Positions 1 to 8,003 are shown, counted from the first letter of the stretch. The stretch is 38,120 nt of DNA from Oscillospiraceae bacterium (GCA_017848125.1 JAGAJY010000101.1:1-38120); one strand, 5' to 3'. Made by a program: numbers and translations. Notes: generated by a model not told the origin, from the sequence alone.

Positions 1-494
1 ACTTACATAATAATTGGGTTGCGGGATTTACCGCCGACAGCAGCGGAAATGCAGCGGTTGTCGTTGATCTTCCATTCGGCGGAATTGATTTTTTTTACAT
101 ATATGACAATAACGGTGTGCTTGTTAATTACAAAACCCTTCAACACGAAGGTGTTAGAGGAGTAGCTCTTGAAGATGATATGATATGTCTGTACGCAGAA
201 AATAAAGACTATTATGATTTTACGGGAAAGCTCCGAAAAAAGGGAGAGAGTTACAGCTATTCTGATCTGCCTGACTTTGAAAATGAGATAAGGGTCGGAG
301 ATACCGTATATAAATTCTCCATGAATCTTGTAGGTTATGAAACGGTAAAAATGCATACCCCCGAAAAAACAATTACTTTGTATTCCGATATGTCACATTA
401 CTTAGTCAAATTATTTACAGGTGCTTTTGTGGGCTTTTGCTTGATGATAATGTTATTTGCAATTGTTTTTCCGCCTCCCAATAATATAAACTGA
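1..494 (+). CDS. C-terminal part of an unrecognised membrane protein (5' end outside window)
   Basis: The frame is open from position 3 at the window edge to the TGA at 492-494, so this is the 3' end of a longer gene. About 164 codons are visible. Most of the visible part is polar with no motif I recognise. The last 35 residues hold one strongly hydrophobic segment (LFTGAFVGFCLMIMLFAIVF), followed by a short polar tail, which suggests a protein anchored by its C-terminus with the soluble part on one face of the membrane. An internal ATG at 117 has no ribosome site and the open frame continues upstream of it, so I do not treat it as the start. The function is unknown. The stretch looks more AT-rich by eye than the genes that follow. 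Confidence 0.7.
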   Translation, partial: LHNNWVAGFTADSSGNAAVVVDLPFGGIDFFYIYDNNGVLVNYKTLQHEGVRGVALEDDMICLYAENKDYYDFTGKLRKKGESYSYSDLPDFENEIRVGDTVYKFSMNLVGYETVKMHTPEKTITLYSDMSHYLVKLFTGAFVGFCLMIMLFAIVFPPPNNIN

Positions 495-543
495 AAACAG
501 CTGATTTTGCGATACGGACGAATCCCCAAGGAAAACACTCCCG

Positions 544-572
544 TTGACTGATTTGTCGGAATATGGTATAAT
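544..572 (+). promoter_or_regulatory. Sigma-A promoter of the pseudouridine synthase gene
   Basis: TTGACT (544-549), a 17-base spacer and TATAAT (567-572). The predicted transcript starts near 579, at the foot of the hairpin at 575-603. Confidence 0.8.
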
Positions 573-574
573 TT

Positions 575-603
575 TCAAGGCACGGATTTTATCTGTGCCT
601 TGA
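575..603 (+). promoter_or_regulatory. Hairpin at the 5' end of the pseudouridine synthase mRNA
   Basis: A 13-bp inverted repeat (575-587 with 591-603, one G-U pair, loop TTT) starts three bases after the -10 box and ends before the ribosome site AAGGAG. It has no T tract, so it is not a good terminator. It would cap the mRNA 5' end, or act in DNA as an operator. Its outer arms, CAAGGCAC/GTGCCTTG, recur in the hairpin at 31255-31291. Confidence 0.6.
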
Positions 604-626
604 ATTTATTTAAGGAGAACACCGCT

Positions 627-1232
627 ATGCCCCGTTACTATATGTTCAATAAGCCCAAGGGCTGTGTTACCGCCAAAAGAGACAGCCTAAACAAAACGGT
701 GATGGACTATTTCCCTGTCGGGGAGAGAGAAGCCCTGCATCCGTCGGGCAGGCTTGACAAGGACACCGAGGGCTTTCTCATAGTCACCGATGACGGTATG
801 CTGACCCACCGCCTTATGCAGCCAAAGGCTCACGTTGCCAAAACCTATTTTTTCTATGCCATAGGCGTTCTTACCGAGGAAAAAATTCGGGCGATAGGCG
901 AGGGCGTTCTGATGAAAGGCAGAGATGTTCCTGCATTGCCTGCGCAGATACGTCTGCTGTCAGAGGGGGTCATAACCGATATAGCCGATCATCTTTCCGA
1001 GGAAAAAAGGGACAGGCTTCTGAAATTTCCCTCTCAGAAAATTTTTTCGGGAGAGATTACAATAGTCGAGGGGAAGAATCATCAGGTCAAGCGTATGCTA
1101 AGAGCCATAGACTGCTGTGTGGTTTACCTTAAACGCACGCAGATAGGCGGCGTTAAGCTTGATGAAGCCCTTGCCTCGGGTGAATACAGAGAGCTGACCG
1201 CTGAAGAACTCAGGGGACTTATGTCAGCATAA
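627..1232 (+). CDS. RsuA/RluE-type rRNA pseudouridine synthase without S4 domain
   Basis: This enzyme would convert a uridine in ribosomal RNA to pseudouridine in the cytoplasm. The N-terminus has the family motif FNKPKG (about residues 7-12). The catalytic-aspartate motif GRLDKDTEG follows at about 41-49, with Asp44 as the expected catalytic residue. The C-terminal NHQVKRML box fits the RsuA branch. At 201 residues it lacks the N-terminal S4 RNA-binding domain seen in RsuA and RluB, so it resembles E. coli RluE in architecture. I chose the ATG at 627 because AAGGAG lies 9 bases before it; the in-frame TTG at 600 falls inside the leader hairpin. The exact rRNA target cannot be read from sequence. 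Confidence 0.9.
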   Translation: MPRYYMFNKPKGCVTAKRDSLNKTVMDYFPVGEREALHPSGRLDKDTEGFLIVTDDGMLTHRLMQPKAHVAKTYFFYAIGVLTEEKIRAIGEGVLMKGRDVPALPAQIRLLSEGVITDIADHLSEEKRDRLLKFPSQKIFSGEITIVEGKNHQVKRMLRAIDCCVVYLKRTQIGGVKLDEALASGEYRELTAEELRGLMSA

Positions 1233-1247
1233 TTCTTTTTCAAATAC

Positions 1248-1277
1248 TTGACGTTTCCCTGTAAAATATGGTATTAT
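1248..1277 (+). promoter_or_regulatory. Likely asnB promoter
   Basis: TTGACG (1248-1253) and TATTAT (1272-1277) are spaced by 18; an overlapping TATAAT at 1275 gives a spacing of 21. A 7-bp inverted repeat, TCATAGC/GCTATGA (1290-1296, 1319-1325), follows in the leader. Confidence 0.55.
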
Positions 1278-1350
1278 AATTAAGTGTGGTCATAGCGGAG
1301 AAAAATACAGAGTATAATGCTATGATTAAGTTTTTTACGGAGATGATAAT

Positions 1351-3189
1351 ATGTGTGGATTTGTCGGCTTTACCAACGCCATTGATAATTCAAACAGAGT
1401 GCTTTCGGAAATGATGGAAAAAATCAGGCACAGAGGGCCCGATTCCGACGGAAGCTATCTTGACGAGGATATAGCTCTGGGCTTTCGCAGGCTCAGTATC
1501 ATAGATATTTCCGACAGCGGAAATCAGCCTATTTTCAACGAGGATAAGTCAATGGTGCTGATGTTCAACGGCGAGATATATAACTACCGTGAGATCCGCC
1601 GTGACTTGGAGGCAAAGGGGCATAAGTTCGCAACCAATACCGATTCGGAAACTCTTATCCACAGCTATGAGGAATATGGCGAAAAGCTTCTCGATAAGCT
1701 CAGAGGAATGTTCGCATTCGTTATCTGGGACAAGAAAAAGAAGGAGCTTTTCGGTGCAAGGGACTTTTTCGGCATAAAGCCCTTCTACTATGCAAATATG
1801 AACGGCACATTTATGTTCGGCTCGGAGATAAAATCCTTCCTTGTTCACCCCTCTTTTGAAAAGGAGCTGAATACCGCCGCTTTGGAAAACTATCTCACAT
1901 TCCAGTATTCTCCCACAAATGAGACCTTTTTCAAGAATGTGTATAAGCTTCCCCCTGCGCATTTTTTCAGATACAAGGACGGCAATATTGAAATAAAGCG
2001 TTACTGGGACGTTAATTTCAATGCTGATGAAAAGCCTGATATGGATATGTGGGTGGAGCGTATCTCCGAGACCTTCAAAAATTCCGTTGAGGCTCATAAA
2101 ATCGCAGATGTTGAGGTTGGCAGCTTCCTTTCAAGCGGCGTTGATTCAAGCTATGCGGCTTCTGTTGCGGAGGTTGACAAGACCTTCACCGTAGGCTTCG
2201 GCGAGGACGAACGCTATAACGAGATAGGCTGGGCAAAGGAGTTTTCCAAGTATATCGGAAAGGAAAATATCAGCAAGGTCATCACCCCCGAGGAATACTG
2301 GGATAATATCGACAAGATACAGTATCATATGGACGAACCCCTTGCAGACCCCTCCTGCATTGCCCTGTACTTTGTCTGCAATACTGCCGCAAAGTATGTG
2401 AAGGTGGTGCTTTCGGGCGAGGGCGCAGACGAGATATTCGGAGGCTATAACATTTACAAAGAACCCTTAGGTTCTCATGGCTATAAGTCTCTGCCGAAAT
2501 TTATCCGCAGAGGTATAGGTGCGGCGGCTGAAAAGCTTCCTCCCGTCAGAGGAGTCAATTTCCTTGTGAGAAACGGCAAGGAGCTTGAAGAACGCTTTAT
2601 CGGAAACGCCTATATGTTCTCGCCCCGTGACAGAAAGCGTCTGCTTAAAATAAAGACCTCTGCTCCCGACCCTACAGCAATAACCGCACCATTCTATGAG
2701 AAGGTAAAGGGCAAGGACGATATTACCAGAATGCAGTATCTTGACCTGCATCTGTGGATGGCAGGGGATATTCTTCTCAAAGCGGATAAAATGTCAATGG
2801 CAAATTCCCTTGAGCTGAGAGTGCCTTTTCTGGATAAAGAGGTAATGGCTCTTGCGGAGCAGATTCCATGGAAATACCGTGTAAGCACGGAAAACACCAA
2901 GCTTGCTATGAGAAAGGCGGCTCTTAAAGCAGCTCCTCCCAAGACTGCAAACAAAAAGAAGCTCGGCTTCCCTGTGCCTATCAGAGTGTGGCTCAGAGAG
3001 GAAAAGTATTATAATATCGTTAAATCTGAATTTACCTCGGCGGCGGCAGAAAAGTTTTTCAACACCGATATGCTTGTTAGGCTGCTTGACGACCACAGAG
3101 CCGAGAAATTCGACAACAGCCGAAAGATTTGGACTGTGTTCATCTTCCTCAGATGGTACGGCGTTTATTTCGGCGAATCGGCTAAGTAA
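1351..3189 (+). CDS. asnB: Asparagine synthase (glutamine-hydrolysing)
   Basis: Makes asparagine from aspartate, ATP and glutamine-derived ammonia in the cytoplasm. The protein (612 aa) begins MCGFVGF, so Cys2 is the exposed N-terminal nucleophile of a class II glutaminase domain. RHRGPD (about 27-32) and FNGEIYNYRE (about 72-81) belong to the same domain. The synthetase half carries the PP-loop SSGVDSS near residue 260 and the later SGEGADEIFGGY motif. Length matches the longer Bacillus/Clostridium AsnB enzymes. A GGAG ribosome site lies about 10 bases before the ATG. It appears monocistronic: its own promoter lies upstream and a strong hairpin follows. Some relatives amidate cell-wall precursors, but nothing here points to that. 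Confidence 0.95.
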   Translation: MCGFVGFTNAIDNSNRVLSEMMEKIRHRGPDSDGSYLDEDIALGFRRLSIIDISDSGNQPIFNEDKSMVLMFNGEIYNYREIRRDLEAKGHKFATNTDSETLIHSYEEYGEKLLDKLRGMFAFVIWDKKKKELFGARDFFGIKPFYYANMNGTFMFGSEIKSFLVHPSFEKELNTAALENYLTFQYSPTNETFFKNVYKLPPAHFFRYKDGNIEIKRYWDVNFNADEKPDMDMWVERISETFKNSVEAHKIADVEVGSFLSSGVDSSYAASVAEVDKTFTVGFGEDERYNEIGWAKEFSKYIGKENISKVITPEEYWDNIDKIQYHMDEPLADPSCIALYFVCNTAAKYVKVVLSGEGADEIFGGYNIYKEPLGSHGYKSLPKFIRRGIGAAAEKLPPVRGVNFLVRNGKELEERFIGNAYMFSPRDRKRLLKIKTSAPDPTAITAPFYEKVKGKDDITRMQYLDLHLWMAGDILLKADKMSMANSLELRVPFLDKEVMALAEQIPWKYRVSTENTKLAMRKAALKAAPPKTANKKKLGFPVPIRVWLREEKYYNIVKSEFTSAAAEKFFNTDMLVRLLDDHRAEKFDNSRKIWTVFIFLRWYGVYFGESAK

Positions 3190-3196
3190 TGCATAG

Positions 3197-3237
3197 AAAT
3201 CTCCCCCTGCACGGCGTACTGCGGCAGGGGGAGATTT
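3197..3237 (+). terminator. Strong hairpin after asnB, probable terminator
   Basis: A perfect 14-bp stem (3197-3210 with 3224-3237) encloses a 13-base loop. The T run after it is short (ATTTGCTT), so intrinsic termination is likely but not certain. Confidence 0.65.
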
Positions 3238-3251
3238 GCTTGCGTCGGCTC

Positions 3252-3281
3252 TTGACTGTTTGTATAGAAAAATGATATAAT
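3252..3281 (+). promoter_or_regulatory. Promoter of the toxin-antitoxin operon
   Basis: TTGACT (3252-3257), an 18-base spacer and TATAAT (3276-3281). A short inverted repeat TTTTCA/TGAAAA (3283-3288, 3303-3308) just downstream could be the operator for autorepression usual in such pairs; that is inference. Confidence 0.7.
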
Positions 3282-3325
3282 ATTTTCAGAGAGAATCATA
3301 AATGAAAATGAGAGGAGCATTGCTT

Positions 3326-3598
3326 ATGATGATAAAGCCTTCAGTCTGCCTGAAAAACGAGTATGACGATATTGCAGGATACTGCAAAAAAGAAAAACAG
3401 CCTGTTTTTATTACCTCTGACGGTGAGGGAGACCTTGTGGTTATGAGTATGGAAGCGTATGCATACCGTGAGGAAATGCTTGACCTGCGTGAAAAGCTTC
3501 TTGAAGCGGAAGAACAGAGAGCGAGAGGCGGAAAAGCATTTTCTCTTGATGAGGTGAGCGAAAGGCTGGAGGAAATTATAAATGGAAATTCCATATGA
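3326..3598 (+). CDS. Antitoxin, Phd/YefM-like
   Basis: A 90-residue protein starting MMIKPSV. It has the pattern expected of a Phd/YefM antitoxin: an N-terminal beta/alpha DNA-binding part (about 1-50, with PVFITSDGEGDLVVMS as the typical strand-turn-strand) and a charged helical C-terminal tail (about 50-90) that would wrap the toxin. I chose the ATG at 3326 because GAGGAG ends 9 bases upstream; an in-frame ATG at 3302 precedes that site. The gene overlaps the toxin gene by 17 bases, which fits translational coupling. Such antitoxins neutralise the partner and repress their own promoter. Confidence 0.8.
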   Translation: MMIKPSVCLKNEYDDIAGYCKKEKQPVFITSDGEGDLVVMSMEAYAYREEMLDLREKLLEAEEQRARGGKAFSLDEVSERLEEIINGNSI

Positions 3599-3926
3599 GT
3601 ATGAGCTAAGCTTCCTTTCAACTGCGCTTAATGATATGACAGAGATCGTTTCGTCCTATGTAATGCTTGGAAGCAGGCAGGGGGCTGTACGAATAAAGAA
3701 TAAAATGACGAAAGCAGCTGAGCAGATACAGCTGTTCCCGTATTCGGGAGTAAAATTGCCTGATTCCAAGCTTGCAAAGCTTGGATTTCGTATGGTCATA
3801 GTTGAAAAATATCTTATGATTTATAAAGTTCTTGAAGTTGAAAAGAAGATAGTTTTTTATCGTGTGCTCGATGGGAAACGGGATTATCCCACACTTATGA
3901 ACAGGCTTTATAATGACGAATTATGA
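3582..3926 (+). CDS. Toxin, RelE/ParE superfamily
   Basis: A 114-residue protein overlapping the antitoxin gene, with GGAGG inside the antitoxin reading frame as its ribosome site. The order is a helical N-terminal half (TALNDMTEIVSSYVMLG), then AAEQIQLFPYSG, then beta strands (RMVIVEKYLMIYKV, KKIVFYRVLDGKRDY). That is the usual RelE/ParE layout: two helices, then a sheet ending in an arginine-containing VLDGKRD turn. RelE members cut mRNA in the ribosome and ParE members poison gyrase; sequence alone does not decide here. No frameshift is seen, so the toxin looks intact. Confidence 0.8.
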   Translation: MEIPYEYELSFLSTALNDMTEIVSSYVMLGSRQGAVRIKNKMTKAAEQIQLFPYSGVKLPDSKLAKLGFRMVIVEKYLMIYKVLEVEKKIVFYRVLDGKRDYPTLMNRLYNDEL

Positions 3927-3978
3927 TAATAGACTGATTTAAGGATAATCAGTTTAATATCTGAAAGGACAATAAAAA

Positions 3979-4827
3979 ATGCTTCTAATGCTTCTCACGG
4001 TCATGTGCTACACCGTGACCTCACTTAATGACAAATACGCTGTCAGCAAGGCAAAGATGAACGGGATACAGATGACCTTTGTTATGGCGGCGGCAACCGC
4101 TTTCTTTATGCTGTTCACCATTCCCTTTACGGGCTTTCAATTCACATTCGGCTGGCAGTCCTTGCTGTTTGTGCTTCTTATCGCTGCTTCAAAGCTGCTC
4201 GAATTTGCAATGTCTGCGGCGGTGCTTCGTGAAATGTCAGCCTTTGAGCTTAAAGCGTGGCTGGGAATATGCCTTTTTATGTCCTATTTCACGGACATAG
4301 CTATGGGCAGGTCGGATCTTTCTCTGCTGAGAGTATTCTGCATAGCCGTTACCGTTGCAGGTCTTGTGCTTATTGCGGGAGAGGGCAGGGGACAGATAAA
4401 TTACAGGAAAATCGTACTTCCTCTGGTTGTGTATCTCATTGCCAAATACGGCTATGGGCTTATCATCACAGGGGTGAACAAAACAGGCTGTATGTCCGAT
4501 ACGGCGGCGGTTTTTCTTGCGCTGATACTGCTTGCCGCCGTGCTTTTTCCCAAAGCGGACATTGGCGGACTGATAAAATCAAAGCCCAAGGAAACGGGCA
4601 TAGTAGCCCTTGCAAAGCTTCCCAATGCCGCAGGGCTTCTGCTTGAAAATGCGGTTATCGGGGTGAGTATGGCAAACTATTCCTTTATTCAGCCGATGAT
4701 TCTTGCAGTTCTGTTTGTGCTGAGCCTTTTCTCGGGGGAGAAATACTCAAAAAAGGCGCTTATGGGAAATATAATCTGCATTATAGGCATATGTGCATTT
4801 CAGGCAGAACCGATTTTTAATTCGTAA
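3979..4827 (+). CDS. EamA/DMT-superfamily transporter-like membrane protein
   Basis: A 282-residue protein with about nine or ten hydrophobic segments spread over its full length and few charged loops, as in drug/metabolite transporters with two EamA repeats. The N-terminal hydrophobic stretch directly follows the start, and AAAGGA precedes the ATG. The substrate is unknown. It sits 52 bases after the toxin gene, separated by a weak 7-bp hairpin (3933-3953), and no clear promoter lies between, so partial readthrough from the toxin-antitoxin promoter is possible. The last three codons (AAT TCG and the TAA stop) lie inside the left arm of the MITE-like element at 4818-5024, so the original C-terminus has been replaced. 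Confidence 0.75.
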   Translation: MLLMLLTVMCYTVTSLNDKYAVSKAKMNGIQMTFVMAAATAFFMLFTIPFTGFQFTFGWQSLLFVLLIAASKLLEFAMSAAVLREMSAFELKAWLGICLFMSYFTDIAMGRSDLSLLRVFCIAVTVAGLVLIAGEGRGQINYRKIVLPLVVYLIAKYGYGLIITGVNKTGCMSDTAAVFLALILLAAVLFPKADIGGLIKSKPKETGIVALAKLPNAAGLLLENAVIGVSMANYSFIQPMILAVLFVLSLFSGEKYSKKALMGNIICIIGICAFQAEPIFNS

Positions 4828-5024
4828 TGCGTAATTCGTAATGCGTAATTGCAGGCTGAGCCTGCACCCAACCGTTCTGTTAGTTATCTCAACCACTTTG
4901 CTCGGCGGCTCGGTAACGTTAGCAATGGGTGATTTATATAATACATTAAGCGGCAATGTCAGAATATCTGACATTGCCGCCAAAATTTTATAATTACGCA
5001 TTACGAATTATGCATTACGCATTA
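4818..5024. mobile_element. MITE-like non-coding element with about 32-bp terminal inverted repeats
   Basis: The left arm (4818-4850) is built from repeated TAATTCG/TAATGCG words. The right arm (about 4991-5022) is its reverse complement with about two mismatches. The roughly 205-bp interior has no convincing gene. It holds a 6-bp hairpin (4851-4865) and a perfect 14-bp stem with an ATA loop (4950-4963 with 4967-4980). Short T-rich flanks and a possible TA target duplication fit a miniature inverted-repeat element that needs a transposase in trans. The element lies between two convergent genes and provides the stop codon of each. The family name is unknown to me. Confidence 0.65.
4950..4980. 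terminator. Hairpin inside the element, possible bidirectional terminator
   Basis: A perfect 14-bp stem with a 3-base loop and AT-rich flanks on both sides (AAAATTTTA to the right, TTAATG on the minus strand). It lies between the convergent DMT and tsaB genes and could end both transcripts. The T runs are imperfect. Confidence 0.45.
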
Positions 5025-5737
5025 TTCAAGAGGTCTTTTTCCGCTTTGGTTATCTGCAAATACTCCGCATTAAGCTCGTCGGGAGCGGAAAAGCCCATAT
5101 CCATTGCCGCATAGCACAGGCTTGAAGCCAGAGGCGCTCTCAGATGAGGGGGGGCAAGGAAAATGTGTGAATAATCGCAAAGTTTGCTTCTGCCGTTTGC
5201 AGGCTCGGAAATTTCACTTGTATAGATCGTTTCCGCATAATCTCCCGTCAGATAGACGTATTCGCTTCTGCCTTCAAGTTCGCCGATAAGCTGAGAAACA
5301 GGAGTTATCCTGTCCTCTGTTTCACGGATAAGCTTGCCGTTTTCTATACGGAATAATGCGTTGTAAACAAGATCCTGCCTTGCGTGCATTACAGGGCATA
5401 TAAGGCTGTTTACGGGTATTGCGCCCTTGAAGTTATACGCCAGCGACATAAGCGCCGAAACGCCTGCACAGTTCTTTTCAAGCCCGAAGCAAAGCCCCTT
5501 GACAGCGGCTATCCCTATTCTCAGTCCTGTATATGACCCCGGACCGCTTACAGCCGCAAAGCCGTCTATATCCGAAAGGGTCTTTCCTGCGTCGGCAAGC
5601 ATTTTTTTGCACATAGGCATTATTACCTGAGAATGAGTGAGCTTTGTTACAAATGTATTCTGAGCGAGAACAGTGTCCTCCGTGCAGAGAGCGCAGGAGG
5701 CGGTTTTTCCCGAAGTATCAATTCCAAGTACCAGCAT
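5015..5737 (-). CDS. tsaB: tRNA threonylcarbamoyladenosine biosynthesis protein TsaB
   Basis: TsaB is the non-catalytic partner of TsaD in making t6A at position 37 of ANN-decoding tRNAs, working with TsaE and TsaC. The 240-residue protein starts MLVLGIDTSGKTASCAL, the typical first strand of this ASKHA-fold family. HSQVIMPM (about 36-43) and AVSGPGSYTGLRIG (about 62-75) are signature segments. GGAGG precedes the ATG. It overlaps tsaE by 20 bases, so the two are translated as a unit. The final residues (about NNA and the stop) are encoded by the end of the neighbouring MITE-like element. No tsaD is present in the window. Confidence 0.93.
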   Translation of the reverse strand: MLVLGIDTSGKTASCALCTEDTVLAQNTFVTKLTHSQVIMPMCKKMLADAGKTLSDIDGFAAVSGPGSYTGLRIGIAAVKGLCFGLEKNCAGVSALMSLAYNFKGAIPVNSLICPVMHARQDLVYNALFRIENGKLIRETEDRITPVSQLIGELEGRSEYVYLTGDYAETIYTSEISEPANGRSKLCDYSHIFLAPPHLRAPLASSLCYAAMDMGFSAPDELNAEYLQITKAEKDLLNNA

Positions 5738-6182
5738 ATTTTGTTCCTCCGCTCGGGTCGGTCAGGGTGATTTTTCTTTGCTCCTCGCCCACAGCTTCTA
5801 TTGAGAGTATGAGGGTATTGCTGTCAAGTTCGTCCTCGATATTCTCCGACCATTCGGCGGCAATCACCGCACTGTCGGACATATAATCGAAAAAGCCCGT
5901 TGTTTCAAGGGCTTCTCCTCCGCTTATGCGGTACATATCAAAGTGATAAAGGGACAGACCGTTCCCGTGATATTCGTTTACTATGGCAAAGGTGGGAGAG
6001 GAAACATTATCCTCCAGACCCATTCCCAGAGCAAGCCCTCTTGTGAATGTGGTCTTTCCTGCGCCGAGACCGCCTTTATAGGCGATTACCTCGCCGCCTG
6101 TCAGACGGCTTCCAAGCTTCTTCCCTGCTTCGATAGTCTCCTCGGGAGAGCTTGTGTATATTGTTTCCGAATAAGCGCTCAC
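5718..6182 (-). CDS. tsaE: tRNA threonylcarbamoyladenosine biosynthesis ATPase TsaE
   Basis: A small P-loop ATPase that drives turnover of the TsaBDE complex. The Walker A motif GGLGAGKTT lies at about residues 37-45, and the family segments SSPTFAIVNEY and YHFDMYR follow. At 154 residues the length is normal. Translation starts at GTG with AAAGGAG 6 bases upstream. The gene begins 15 bases after the GNAT gene stops and overlaps tsaB, forming a three-gene minus-strand operon. Confidence 0.93.
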   Translation of the reverse strand: MSAYSETIYTSSPEETIEAGKKLGSRLTGGEVIAYKGGLGAGKTTFTRGLALGMGLEDNVSSPTFAIVNEYHGNGLSLYHFDMYRISGGEALETTGFFDYMSDSAVIAAEWSENIEDELDSNTLILSIEAVGEEQRKITLTDPSGGTKYAGTWN

Positions 6183-6197
6183 AGCTGCTCCTTTCAG

Positions 6198-7232
6198 TTA
6201 CATTTCCGAAACACCCAGATTTCTGAAAAGCTCGTCAGCGTCCTCTGCTGCTGAAAGCAGACGCTTGAGCTTTTCGTCCAGCGCTTCGTCGGTTATATGT
6301 TCGGTAGATTCGTTTATCTCGTCAGTTCCTTCGTACATTTTACATTCCGCTTCTGCGGCGTCAGCACCTTCAATAAGCCGCATAAGGCTTTCGGGAGTTC
6401 TTTCGGGGCAGGCTATGCTTGCCGTTACCGCCGACTGTGTAACGCTCATTATGCGGAAGGTCTCGCAGAAAAAGCTTATATCATCGTCCTCAAGGGAACG
6501 TATCTTGTATCGTTTCTTTTCGGCATAGCCGTATTTCTCGGTGCAGATAATGTCAAAGCCGAACAGGGGAGTTCTTACGCCCATACAGCCTATTTCAAAC
6601 TCGCTTACGTTCTCGAATATTATCTCCGCACTGAATCTGACAGGCTCGTTGCTGTAGAATTTCATACGGATAAAGGGAACTTTTACGCCCTCGCTGCCCA
6701 TTCCGCCGTAGAAGCTGAAATCACCGAAGGAGTCAAAGTTGTACCAATAAAAATCCTCCGACAGCTCGGTTATCTGCTCAATGCCGTAAATATCGCCGAA
6801 TTCCCTTTTAAGGGCGGCGTTTTCCTCGCTCTGAGGCATAGGCTTTCTCATACCCACAGGCATTTTCTCAAAGCCCATTCCCTCATACCATGGGATAAGG
6901 CTGTCCTCGCAGAATATCTGCACATTAAGCTTGTAAATGCCTGTCTGGCAGTATTCAACGATACGGCGCACGATTTCCGCACCGATACCTTGCCTGCGGT
7001 AGTCGTTGCGGACGCATATTCCGCTCATAATAGCGGCAATAAGACCGTCAGAAGCAACTCTGCCCAGACCGACAAGGGTATCTCCGTCATATGCGTAGCA
7101 GGAGTAGAAGCTGGCATTGGCCTTTTCAATATCCTCATCGGTATAACCGCTCAGGCGGTACCATTCAAGAGCTTTGTAAAGGTCGATAGTATCTGTAGGC
7201 TTTTTCAGCTCGGAAACATACTCAATATTCAC
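6198..7232 (-). CDS. GNAT-family acetyltransferase with unknown C-terminal domain
   Basis: The first about 135 residues form a GNAT domain that would move an acetyl group from acetyl-CoA to an amine. The acetyl-CoA loop is RRQGIG (about 79-84), and WYEGMGFEKM is the usual motif B end. The remaining 200 residues are unfamiliar: they include a beta-rich part (GDFSFYGGMGSEGVKVPF, and MGVRTPLFGFDIICTEKYGY) and an acidic helical tail. The start is GTG with GGAGGGG just upstream. It leads the tsaE-tsaB operon. Its substrate is unknown, and operon position alone does not make it RimI: the domain layout differs from that ribosomal protein acetyltransferase. Confidence 0.8.
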   Translation of the reverse strand: MNIEYVSELKKPTDTIDLYKALEWYRLSGYTDEDIEKANASFYSCYAYDGDTLVGLGRVASDGLIAAIMSGICVRNDYRRQGIGAEIVRRIVEYCQTGIYKLNVQIFCEDSLIPWYEGMGFEKMPVGMRKPMPQSEENAALKREFGDIYGIEQITELSEDFYWYNFDSFGDFSFYGGMGSEGVKVPFIRMKFYSNEPVRFSAEIIFENVSEFEIGCMGVRTPLFGFDIICTEKYGYAEKKRYKIRSLEDDDISFFCETFRIMSVTQSAVTASIACPERTPESLMRLIEGADAAEAECKMYEGTDEINESTEHITDEALDEKLKRLLSAAEDADELFRNLGVSEM

Positions 7233-7272
7233 AAGACCCCTCCTGCCTGCCGTAATCTGCGGTTATAATAAA

Positions 7273-7301
7273 ATTATATCATATCCGTTATAAAAGGTCA
7301 A
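7273..7301 (-). promoter_or_regulatory. Promoter of the GNAT-tsaE-tsaB operon
   Basis: On the minus strand, TTGACC (7301-7296), a 17-base spacer and TATAAT (7278-7273). Confidence 0.8.
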
Positions 7302-7360
7302 GGCATATTTTGTAAATGGAAATAAAAAATACGGACAATTTTACGTATATTTGTTAACAT

Positions 7361-7398
7361 AAAAAATCCGCAGAAACCGTTGCCTGAGTTTCTGCGGA
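7361..7398 (-). terminator. Intrinsic terminator of the terD-like gene
   Basis: An 11-bp stem (7367-7377 with 7388-7398), 10-base loop, followed on the minus strand by six T. Confidence 0.9.
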
Positions 7399-7421
7399 AG
7401 GATTAAGCTATAAGCCTTTTA

Positions 7422-8003
7422 TCAGCCTGCGTTAAGACCGAAGTTTGCGCAGAGAGCTGCAAGACCGCCCGAGAAGCCGCTGCCGATAGCGTTAAACTTC
7501 CACTCGCTGCCGTTTCTGTAAAGCTCGCCTGCGATAACTGCTGTTTCGATGGAGAAATCCTCGCTCAGGTCATAGCGGATAAGCTCTGTGCCCGAAGCCT
7601 CGTCAACGATGCGGATATATGCGTTGGAAACCTGTCCGAAGTTCTGGTTTCTCTTGTCAGCGTCGTAAATTGTAACGGTGAAGTCGATCTTGTCAATGCT
7701 TGCGGGAACCTTGGAAAGCTCGATCATGATCTGCTCGTCATCGCCCTCGCCTGCGCCTGTGGTGTTATCGCCCTTGGACTCTACAGAGCCGCTGGGGTGC
7801 TTCTGATTGCCGTAGAAAATGAAGTCGCTGTCGTTCTCTGCCTTGCCTTCCGCATTGAGAAGGAATGCGGAAGCGTCAAGGTCGAACTCGCTGCCGCCGT
7901 CGTACTTATTAACGTCCCAGCCGAGACCTACCATGATCTTGTTAAGACCGGGGTTTGTTTTTGTGAGGTCGATCTTCTGACCCTTCTGTAAGCTGATTGC
8001 CAT
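7422..8003 (-). CDS. TerD-family stress / calcium-binding protein
   Basis: A 193-residue soluble protein of the TerD family (TerD, TerE, YceD, general stress protein 16U), linked to tellurite, phage and general stress tolerance. It starts [15 protein letters not shown], the typical entry. The central [13 protein letters not shown] (about 37-49) and [13 protein letters not shown] segments carry the acidic residues that bind calcium in this family. [26 protein letters not shown] is the conserved C-terminal stretch. Length and motifs are complete. GGGAGG lies 7 bases before the ATG. It stands alone: no other ter genes are near. A perfect promoter overlapped by an inverted repeat suggests tight control. 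Confidence 0.92.
   Translation of the reverse strand: MAISLQKGQKIDLTKTNPGLNKIMVGLGWDVNKYDGGSEFDLDASAFLLNAEGKAENDSDFIFYGNQKHPSGSVESKGDNTTGAGEGDDEQIMIELSKVPASIDKIDFTVTIYDADKRNQNFGQVSNAYIRIVDEASGTELIRYDLSEDFSIETAVIAGELYRNGSEWKFNAIGSGFSGGLAALCANFGLNAG

Noticed and set aside
3190..4830. Defence island or mobile unit around the toxin-antitoxin pair
   Set aside because: Only the two-gene pair and a transporter-like gene are present. No integrase, phage gene or further defence gene supports such a claim.
6297..7268. A 323-codon plus-strand frame
   Set aside because: It is antisense to the GNAT gene, which has a GNAT motif, promoter and ribosome site. The plus frame has none of these.
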